From the NCBI GenBank assembly GCA_947628505.1, contig CANRAD010000011.1:1-64000 (forward strand): a stretch of 64,000 bases of DNA, given 5' to 3'. Positions 57,069-64,000 of this stretch are shown piece by piece. The number at the start of each line of letters is the position of its first letter. Within the stretch, counting starts at the first letter, position 1. The position numbers and the translations under genes were made by a program. The notes under the pieces are model-generated. The model saw only the letters and a program-made list of their open reading frames with translations, ran no database searches and was not told the DNA's origin. This DNA is from an uncultured Clostridia bacterium (GTDB taxonomy: Bacteria > Bacillota > Clostridia > Christensenellales > Borkfalkiaceae).

Positions 57069-58460
57069 TTATTTTTTCGAGAGAGCATAGCCCTCTTTGG
57101 AGTCCTTTATAGTATATCCGAGAGCCTCTACGCGGGCGCGGAGTTCATCGGCGAGCCCGTAATTCCCCGCGCGTTTTGCGCGCCAGCGTTCCTCCGCCAA
57201 TTCTTTGGCTTCCGCGGGAATTTCTTCGGCGTTTTTCGCCGCCGCTTCCGCAAGATATTCTTCCGCTCCCTTTTTGAACAGACCGAGCAGAGAATACGTT
57301 TCGCGTATCTGTCGAACGTCCTCCGCGGCCGACGCATCGCTCGCCGCAAGTTTTGCCGCGACGGATCTGAATAGCGGATAGAGCTCCGAAAGCGCGAGGG
57401 CGGTGTTGAAATCCTCGTCCATGTCCTTATCGAACTTTTCGTCTATCGCCCGATTGCCGGATTTCCCGAAACCGAATTTCTTTTCGACGGCGTCTATGAT
57501 TTTATAGAATTCCGTGAGATGCTTCTCGGCCTCCGGAAAGAGGTTGTCGGTTATATTTATATCGCCCCTGTAATTGTTCTGCAAAAGGGCGAACTTTATC
57601 GCCTCGTTGGTGTATTTTTCAAGCAAATCCTCCAAAAGAAGGGAATTGTTGAGGCTTTTGGACATCTTCTGACCGTTGACTTTTATCAGTCCGTTATGCG
57701 TCCAATACTTTGCAAACCGCTTGCCCGTAAGGCTCTCGGTCTGCGCTATTTCGTTTTCGTGATGAGGGAAGATGAGATCTCTTCCGCCGCCGTGAATATC
57801 TATTTCGTCGCCGAACGCCGCCATATTCATTGCCGAGCACTCTATATGCCAGCCCGGGCGGCCCTTCCCCCAAGGGGAATCCCAGCTTATCTCGCCGGGT
57901 TTCGCCGCCTTCCACAGCGCGAAATCGGCGGGCGAACGCTTGCTTTCGTCGTTATCCACTCTCACGCCGTCGAGCATATCTTCCACCGAACGGTTGGAAA
58001 GACAGCCGTAGCGTTTGAAACTCGAAACGTCGAAATACACATTGCCGTTGCCCGCGTCGTATGCGTGGCCGCCGGCGATGAGTTTTTTGATAAATTCTAT
58101 TATGTTGCCGATATTTTCGGTGGCTTTGAGCCAGAGCGTGGGATCGTCTATTTCCATCTTCCGCATGACGGAGTTTATCTTCTCTATCATCGCCGCGGCG
58201 TATTTGTCGGCCGGAATCCCCGTTTCTATGCTCTTTGCTATGATTTTATCGTCTACGTCGGTGTAATTGCGGGCATAGGTAACCTTATAACCCTTTTTTT
58301 CGAGGTATTTGCGCATGATGTCGTATATGAGCGCCTGATAACCGTGGCCGACGTGCGCGTCGCCCGAAACGGTTATGCCGCAAGCGTACATCTTGACTTT
58401 GCCCTCTTCGATGGGCACAAATTCCTCTTTTCTCCGCGTAAGCGTATTGTAAATTCTCAT
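57069..58460 (-). CDS. cysS: Cysteinyl-tRNA synthetase
   Basis: YACGITVSGDAHVGHGYQALIYDIMRKYL, KVNGQKMSKSLNNSLLL. Confidence 0.97.
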   Translation of the reverse strand: MRIYNTLTRRKEEFVPIEEGKVKMYACGITVSGDAHVGHGYQALIYDIMRKYLEKKGYKVTYARNYTDVDDKIIAKSIETGIPADKYAAAMIEKINSVMRKMEIDDPTLWLKATENIGNIIEFIKKLIAGGHAYDAGNGNVYFDVSSFKRYGCLSNRSVEDMLDGVRVDNDESKRSPADFALWKAAKPGEISWDSPWGKGRPGWHIECSAMNMAAFGDEIDIHGGGRDLIFPHHENEIAQTESLTGKRFAKYWTHNGLIKVNGQKMSKSLNNSLLLEDLLEKYTNEAIKFALLQNNYRGDINITDNLFPEAEKHLTEFYKIIDAVEKKFGFGKSGNRAIDEKFDKDMDEDFNTALALSELYPLFRSVAAKLAASDASAAEDVRQIRETYSLLGLFKKGAEEYLAEAAAKNAEEIPAEAKELAEERWRAKRAGNYGLADELRARVEALGYTIKDSKEGYALSKK

Positions 58461-59116
58461 TTCTCTGCCTCTCCGCCGCGTTCTCTTTCAAGCGCGGCAA
58501 CGCGTTCTTCGAGCGCAAACGCGCGCTCCCTCAACGCACACACCTCTTTGAGAAGGGGATCTTCCTTTTCCTGAACGAGATCGACGCCTTTCGGCTCGCC
58601 GTCCGTTCTGACTATCCTCGCCGGAACGCCTACCGCCGTACAGCGGGGCGGAATGTTTCTCAGAACGACCGCGCCCGCGCCCACTTTCGCGTAATCGCCG
58701 ACGGTTATGTTTCCGAGCACTCTCGCCCCCGCGGAAATCACGCAATATCTGCCTATCGTGGGGTGGCGTTTGCCGACGTCTTTGCCCGTGCCGCCGAGCG
58801 TGCAACCCTGATACAGCACGGTGCCCTCTCCCACTTCCGCTGTTTCGCCTATCACGACGCCCTGTCCGTGGTCTATAAACACTCCCGCCGCTATCTTGGC
58901 CGCCGGATGAATTTCTATGCCCGTGCGGAACTTGGCCCACTGCGATGTTATCCTCGCAAGCAGTTTCAGATGCATCCTGTAAAGTCTGTTCGCCCAGCGA
59001 TGCCATGAAAGCGCGTGCACGCCCGAATACGTCAGCCATATTTCGAATTTGTTGCGCGCGGCCGGATCGTTGGCCTTGGCGGCCGCTATATCCGCCCTTA
59101 AACGTTTAAAAAACAT
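58457..59116 (-). CDS. cysE: Serine O-acetyltransferase
   Basis: GIEIHPAAKIAAGVFIDHGQGVVIGETAEVGEGTVLYQGCTLGGTG, HPTIGRYCVISAGARVLGNI. Confidence 0.95.
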   Translation of the reverse strand: MFFKRLRADIAAAKANDPAARNKFEIWLTYSGVHALSWHRWANRLYRMHLKLLARITSQWAKFRTGIEIHPAAKIAAGVFIDHGQGVVIGETAEVGEGTVLYQGCTLGGTGKDVGKRHPTIGRYCVISAGARVLGNITVGDYAKVGAGAVVLRNIPPRCTAVGVPARIVRTDGEPKGVDLVQEKEDPLLKEVCALRERAFALEERVAALERERGGEAEK

Positions 59117-59282
59117 AATTTCGGCTCTCTTTTGCGGCGTTTCCCATATTATATATTAATATTATTCTAAAATCAATTTATTTTGAATGGTTTTTGCCGC
59201 AAGTTTATCAAATTAATTTTACGCGCTAATGTAAACTATTAACACTGTATAATAAAATTTTTCAGAAACGTGCGCTCTTTCC

Positions 59283-59319
59283 TTGACTTTTTCGTGTTAA
59301 AAGATTACAATATTTGTAA
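59283..59319 (+). promoter_or_regulatory. Promoter and overlapping inverted repeat upstream of the DeoR-family gene
   Basis: TTGACT-17 nt-TACAAT; TTACAA-tat-TTGTAA at 59305-59319 overlaps the -10. Confidence 0.7.
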
Positions 59320-59361
59320 CAATATTTTATTGTGTTATTTTTTCACACGGGAGATTTTTAA

Positions 59362-60120
59362 ATGAAGCGGGAAAGAATCGAAGAAATCGCGGAGATACTC
59401 GACAAGCGCGGCAAAATGACGCTCGAACAGCTCGAAGAGGTTTTCCCCAACGTTTCCCAGATGACTTTGAGGCGAGACCTCTTCCAACTCGAAGAGGACG
59501 GCAGAATCATAAGAATACGCGGCGGGGCAATGTCCGTTAAGGAAGTTCAGAAGGTTTCCGGCGAGGCGTATACCAAAAAGACTACCATAAACACCGACGC
59601 AAAGATAGTCATCGCACAAAAAGCCGCCGCGCTTATCGACGAGGGCTCGTGCGTGTTCCTCGACGGCGGAACGACGGCCATGTACCTTTCAAAGGAAATG
59701 CCCGACCTTAAATGCAACGTATTCACCAACGGCATCGCCGTGGCGATGGAGCTCGCTCAAAAAAAGAACGTAAATATAACCGTCGTAGGCGGACAGCTTA
59801 TGAAAGACAATCTCTCCACTTCTTCGCCCGCGGCAAAGGAGTATTTCGACCTCACGAACTTCGAAATAGCCATAGTTTCGGCTACCGCGTTCACTCCCGA
59901 ACAGGGTTTTTCGTGCAACAGCCAGATAGAGAGCGATTTGCTTAAAAACGTGTTCAGAAAAGCACGGCAGGTTTATATGATGCTCGACAGCTCGAAAATA
60001 GGAAAAATAAATCCCTATACTTTCGCCAAAATCGAGGATATCGACGTGCTCATAACCGACGACCATTTCCCCAAGGAAATAAAAAAGCTCTTCGAAGACA
60101 ACAATATCGTAGTAATGTAA
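59362..60120 (+). CDS. DeoR-family transcriptional regulator
   Basis: MKRERIEEIAEILDKRGKMTLEQLEEVFPNVSQMTLRRDLFQLEEDGRIIRIRGGAM and sugar-phosphate sensor domain VFLDGGTTAMYLSKEM. Confidence 0.93.
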   Translation: MKRERIEEIAEILDKRGKMTLEQLEEVFPNVSQMTLRRDLFQLEEDGRIIRIRGGAMSVKEVQKVSGEAYTKKTTINTDAKIVIAQKAAALIDEGSCVFLDGGTTAMYLSKEMPDLKCNVFTNGIAVAMELAQKKNVNITVVGGQLMKDNLSTSSPAAKEYFDLTNFEIAIVSATAFTPEQGFSCNSQIESDLLKNVFRKARQVYMMLDSSKIGKINPYTFAKIEDIDVLITDDHFPKEIKKLFEDNNIVVM

Positions 60121-60127
60121 CGGCGCT

Positions 60128-60265
60128 GCGGCGTGTCGCCGCAACCGGGTATCTTAGTTGCGTTACTATTAGACTTGCTTCCGCTCCAATCAAGCGGCGG
60201 CGTGGCGCCGCGGCCGCATATCTTTATTACTTTTCTATTTGACTTGCTTCCGTTCCAATCAAGCG
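60128..60265. repeat. 69-bp tandem repeat, two copies
   Basis: GCGGCG-tgK-CGCCGC hairpin at the start and GACTTGCTTCCGYTCCAATCAAGCG block at the end of each copy. Confidence 0.9.
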
Positions 60266-60292
60266 GCTTTACAATTAAATTCAATAAAAACA

Positions 60293-60325
60293 AACGGCTT
60301 CGGTTAAACCGAAGCCGTTTTATTT
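60293..60325. terminator. Bidirectional terminator between convergent genes
   Basis: aaacggcttcggttaaaccgaagccgtttt. Confidence 0.8.
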
Positions 60326-60334
60326 TTGAGTTTT

Positions 60335-62593
60335 TTATCTGAGTGCGTTCTGAACGGCCTTGAGCAATCTGCCCGAGCCCTGCGTCGCGCCCGTTATAAC
60401 AAGACCTGAATCCGACACCGTTTCCGGTTGACCGTTGGCGTTCGTTCCCACTTCGACGGCGAGAATTTCCTCAACCGTCTTGCCCTTATATTTCGAGAGA
60501 AGCTCTTCAACTCCCTCTATCCATAAATTCTTGTCTCCCCAACCGTCGGAGACCTCCACATAGCCCGAGTTGACTATCTGAACGCACAGAATTTCGTCGC
60601 CGCCGAGAATTACGCGCACTTTGATTCCGTATTCGGGAGATTCGGGGCTCCAAGCGTTGGGATAATGATATTCACCCGTAAGCGCCTTGTAGCCGTCGAG
60701 CTTGCAGAGGGAATTCTGAACGGCTAAAAGAAGTCTGCCCGAACCCTGCGTTGCGCCCGTTGATACGAGTCCGCCGAACTCCTGACCGTCCGAGGGCTGA
60801 CCTGTGGAAATGACGTTGACGTTCAATGCGAGAACTTCGTCGACCGTCTTGCCCGCGTATTTTGCGAGCAAGTTATCCACTTCGTCGTCCCAATAGTGTT
60901 TGTCGGCCCATCCGTCGGAAACCACGGTATAGTTGCTGTCGAGTATTTCGACGGCGGTTATCGCGCCGTCCTTGACGGTAGTCTTGACGCGCACGCCGTA
61001 TTCGGGAGCCGTGGGCGACCATGCGTTGGGATAGTGATATTCGCCGATTGTTACGAAACTGCCGTCGTCCTGTTTCGAGAGCGCGTTCTGAACGGCTTTG
61101 AGCAATCTGCCCGAACCCTGCGTTGCGCCCGTTGATACGAAGCCGCCCAGGCTCTGGCCGTCCGAGGGCTGGCCGTTGGCGTTCGTCTGCACTTCTATGG
61201 CGAGAATTTCATTGACGCTCTTGCCCCTGTATTTTGCGAGCAAACCGTCAAGCTGGTCTAACCAATAATGTTTCTCGGGCCAGCTCTCCGTTACGGATAC
61301 GTAATCTCCGTCGACTATATCCACGCTGACCAACTTGTCGTCCTTGACGACTACCGCGACGTTCACGCCGTATTCGGGAGCAGTGGGCGACCATGCGTTG
61401 GGATAGTGATATTCGCCCGTCTTTAATTTGTAACCCGCTTTGTCGAATATGGCCTTTATGCCGTTGAAGAGAGCCGCGCTCGTATCGGGCGCGCCCGATA
61501 CGGTATAGCCCTCGCCGAGCGTCAATATTTCGCCTATGCTCTTCCCTGCATATTTTGACAAAAGCGAGGCCTTGCCTGCCGCCCATGCCTGTTCTTCCGT
61601 CTGCGGAACGTTGGATTCGTCCTCGATTTCCACCGTGTCCGCCGAGACGATGACGTCGCCTTTCAGAAGACAGCTTACGTTGAGTTTATAGCTTTCAGCG
61701 CCTGACTCATATTCGTATTCGCCTACGTATTTTTCATAGCCGAAAAGTTTTTCGAGCGCGTTCTGAACGGCTAAAAGAAGTCTGCCCGAGCCCTGCGTTG
61801 CGCCCGTTATCACAAGGCCGGAATCCGTTACCGTTTCCGGTTGACCGGGTACAGAAGTGCTGTTTACCTTTACGGTCTGCATGAGCACGTCTTTTACCTT
61901 TTTGCCCTTGTATTTCGAAAGAAGTCCTTCAACTCCCTCTATCCATAAATTCTTGTTTTCCCAACTGTCGGAGACCTCAACATAGCCCGAGGGAACTACG
62001 CCCACTGCCTGTATCACGTCGCCCTTGACAACCGCTTTTACTCTTATACCGTAGTAAGGCGCGTCGGGAGCCCATGCGTTGGGATAGCTGTATTCGCCCT
62101 CGCCGACGGAATAACCGAGCTCCTCGGCCGCGTCCGCAAGCGCGTTCTGAACGGCCAAAAGAAGCCTGCCCGAACCCTGCGTAGAGCCCGTTATCAAAAA
62201 CCCGCCCAAGCTCTGGCCGTCCGAGGGCTGGCCGGTCGCCTCCAACTTCACGCTCTCGGACAAAACGTCGGCGAGATATTGGCCGCGATACTTTCTCAAA
62301 AGCTCGTCTATTCCCGAATACCAATAGTCCTTATCGGCCCATGAATCCGTGCACTCGACATACGTGCTGTCTATCATTTCGACGCTCTTTATCCTGTCGC
62401 CCTTGTCGTCGGACTGAACTTCGACTTTTACCTTAATGCCGTAGCTCTGTGAAGGATTCCATGCGTTGGGATAGCTGTATTCGCCGTAATAGGCCTTTGT
62501 GGTAACGGAACAAGCCGAAACGCCGAAAGAACCGACGATTACCGTGCCGGCAACCGCCAGACACGCCAAAGTTTTCAATAACTTTTTTCTCAT
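60335..62593 (-). CDS. Lipoprotein with six tandem FMN_bind-like domains
   Basis: Lipobox VSAC; six GEY.YPNAW...[ST]G[AS]TQGSGRLL.AVQNAL units (unit 3 diverged: SGAPDTSAALFNGIKAIF); ATG at 62593. Confidence 0.82.
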   Translation of the reverse strand: MRKKLLKTLACLAVAGTVIVGSFGVSACSVTTKAYYGEYSYPNAWNPSQSYGIKVKVEVQSDDKGDRIKSVEMIDSTYVECTDSWADKDYWYSGIDELLRKYRGQYLADVLSESVKLEATGQPSDGQSLGGFLITGSTQGSGRLLLAVQNALADAAEELGYSVGEGEYSYPNAWAPDAPYYGIRVKAVVKGDVIQAVGVVPSGYVEVSDSWENKNLWIEGVEGLLSKYKGKKVKDVLMQTVKVNSTSVPGQPETVTDSGLVITGATQGSGRLLLAVQNALEKLFGYEKYVGEYEYESGAESYKLNVSCLLKGDVIVSADTVEIEDESNVPQTEEQAWAAGKASLLSKYAGKSIGEILTLGEGYTVSGAPDTSAALFNGIKAIFDKAGYKLKTGEYHYPNAWSPTAPEYGVNVAVVVKDDKLVSVDIVDGDYVSVTESWPEKHYWLDQLDGLLAKYRGKSVNEILAIEVQTNANGQPSDGQSLGGFVSTGATQGSGRLLKAVQNALSKQDDGSFVTIGEYHYPNAWSPTAPEYGVRVKTTVKDGAITAVEILDSNYTVVSDGWADKHYWDDEVDNLLAKYAGKTVDEVLALNVNVISTGQPSDGQEFGGLVSTGATQGSGRLLLAVQNSLCKLDGYKALTGEYHYPNAWSPESPEYGIKVRVILGGDEILCVQIVNSGYVEVSDGWGDKNLWIEGVEELLSKYKGKTVEEILAVEVGTNANGQPETVSDSGLVITGATQGSGRLLKAVQNALR

Positions 62594-62764
62594 AATTTCC
62601 ACCGGAAAAATTATTCTTTGTTTTATCTCAAGAGGGCGGATTTTTCCGCCGAGCCGACTTTTCGGCCGTTCAGATTGCGATAAATTCAAATTTCAACGTA
62701 TACACCGTTATTTTAACACCGAAAGGCGGCGCTGTCAATAGCGCCGCACTCTTACGGCGAAATT

Positions 62765-64000
62765 TTATTCGGTTCTCAACGCCACCACGGGATCTTTCTT
62801 CGCCGCCGCCGCCGCGGGTATGAGCCCCGAGACGAGCGTAAGCGCGACGCTGACGCAGATCATCACTATGGCCTGCCACCAAGGCAGCGCGGCTATTCCG
62901 AAAATTCCGAACAGATTGCCTATTACAAGGTTGAGTATAAGCGATATTATATATGTTACGCCTATTCCCACCGCGCCGGCGGCAAGACCGATTATGAACG
63001 TTTCGGCGTTGAACAATCGCTTTATATCCTTCTTCCTTGCGCCTACCGCGCGCAGAATACCTATTTCCTTTATTCGCTCCACGACGGAGACATAGGTTAT
63101 TATTCCGACCATGACCGTCGAGACGACGAGCGACAGCGCGGTAAATGCCACGAGCGCGACGGTTATCATCTCTATCATCGTGTTGACCATGGTTATGATG
63201 AGGCCGACGGTGTCGGTGTATTTGACCTTGTCGTCTTCGCCGAGATTTGTTACGGTTATCTCCGTCCCCTCGGCATTTTTGAACGTAAATTCGCCGCTAC
63301 CGTCCTCCTTGCACGCCTCGTTCCAGCGGTCGAGGTAGTTCGTAACGAGATCTTTACTGTCGAAGTTCAACGGATAAATCTTAAAAGAAGTGGGAAGCGA
63401 AGTGCCCGCGAGCATGTTCAAAGTTACCTTTAACATATCGTGTTGCGATTGCCCTCCGCCCGGCATCATGGCGTCCATCATGCCGCCCGGTTCGAATATG
63501 TAGCCGCAAGCGGTTTCGGTTTGAAGTTCGCCCGCCGGGTTATAATAAGAAAATTCATAATTGTAGGGGAGACAAGGTATCGTCTTTTCGCCCGAATCGT
63601 CGGCCGTAAGACTGTTAAGATATGCGGCAATCGCGCTCGTCTTGCCCTTTTCTATCGTGTAATCGGTGAGCGCCTTGCCGTAATAGAGCCCCGAAGAAAG
63701 ACAGCCGTAAGATATATTGTCCTTTTTTTGGAGAATTGCCTTGACTTTAAGTTCTTCGCCGAGGCTCTCGTCAAAGCCATCGCTCGTGGGATTATACTTA
63801 TAATATATACCTCTTTCGCGAGCCGGCACTTCTACGCCCATGCCGGATAAGGCGAATTTGTCGTCGGCCGTCGTGGGGGAATAGACGACGTCGTTCGGAT
63901 ACCATTTGAACGAGTGGGCGCTTTCTCCTATAAAGAAAGAGAAATCCTTGCCGTTGTAGCTGTCTATTACCTCTTCGTCGTATTCCGAGCCCTCGGCCTT
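62765..64000 (-). CDS. ABC transporter permease, FtsX/MacB-like C-terminal part, truncated by window edge
   Basis: VSVVERIKEIGILRAVGARKKDIKRLFNAETFIIGL, SGLIPAAAAAKKDPVVALRTE; frame stays open from 63841 to the window end, so the ORF-track start is an artefact of the edge. Confidence 0.9.
   Translation of the reverse strand, partial: KAEGSEYDEEVIDSYNGKDFSFFIGESAHSFKWYPNDVVYSPTTADDKFALSGMGVEVPARERGIYYKYNPTSDGFDESLGEELKVKAILQKKDNISYGCLSSGLYYGKALTDYTIEKGKTSAIAAYLNSLTADDSGEKTIPCLPYNYEFSYYNPAGELQTETACGYIFEPGGMMDAMMPGGGQSQHDMLKVTLNMLAGTSLPTSFKIYPLNFDSKDLVTNYLDRWNEACKEDGSGEFTFKNAEGTEITVTNLGEDDKVKYTDTVGLIITMVNTMIEMITVALVAFTALSLVVSTVMVGIITYVSVVERIKEIGILRAVGARKKDIKRLFNAETFIIGLAAGAVGIGVTYIISLILNLVIGNLFGIFGIAALPWWQAIVMICVSVALTLVSGLIPAAAAAKKDPVVALRTE

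Noticed and set aside
59117-59282. Possible T-box leader upstream of cysE-cysS-alaS
   Set aside because: AT-rich sequence with no T-box-like sequence or terminator/antiterminator pair that I could identify
60015-60293. 92-aa minus-strand ORF with PLDW.GSKSN repeats
   Set aside because: Repeat in a non-coding tandem array; no SD and variable residues are not conserved between copies

Overview
This 64 kb window looks like chromosome from an uncultured, spore-forming Clostridia-like Bacillota; that placement is inferred from gene content and style. Most of it is ordinary core sequence: ligA (runs off the left edge), pcrA, rpsU, tsaD, prfB, secA, adenine deaminase, a cadC-cadA metal-resistance pair, queH, trmB, rsmA, tatD, metG, ispE, veg, a pfkA-type gene, rpsI/rplM, alaS, cysS, cysE. 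Sporulation and germination genes are also present: gerA/B/C-type operon, spoIVFA/B-like, spmA/B, sipL-like. One accessory block (about 21.4-30.8 kb) is a surface-glycan cluster with two LicD paralogues, a flippase, four glycosyltransferases, a lipid-linked sugar transferase and a radical SAM protein. Most unusual items: (1) a lipoprotein (60335-62593) built from six tandem FMN_bind-like domains, five keeping the [ST]G[AS]T flavin-acceptor motif, so a candidate multi-flavin extracellular electron carrier; (2) a MalK/UgpC-like ABC ATPase with intact Walker A/B but altered Q-loop, signature and H-loop; (3) an ornithine-carbamoyltransferase-like protein changed at four active-site motifs; (4) an intergenic structured repeat (53.65-53.98 kb) with 75-bp tandem copies and two hairpins showing compensatory changes; (5) a 69-bp intergenic tandem repeat (60.13-60.27 kb); (6) a 5' UTR with mutually exclusive palindromes and possible SD sequestration (53.44-53.54 kb); (7) a candidate small RNA (about 42.97-43.07 kb). 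I saw no CRISPR arrays, tRNA/rRNA genes, transposases or prophage. All assignments come from reading the sequence; no searches were run.
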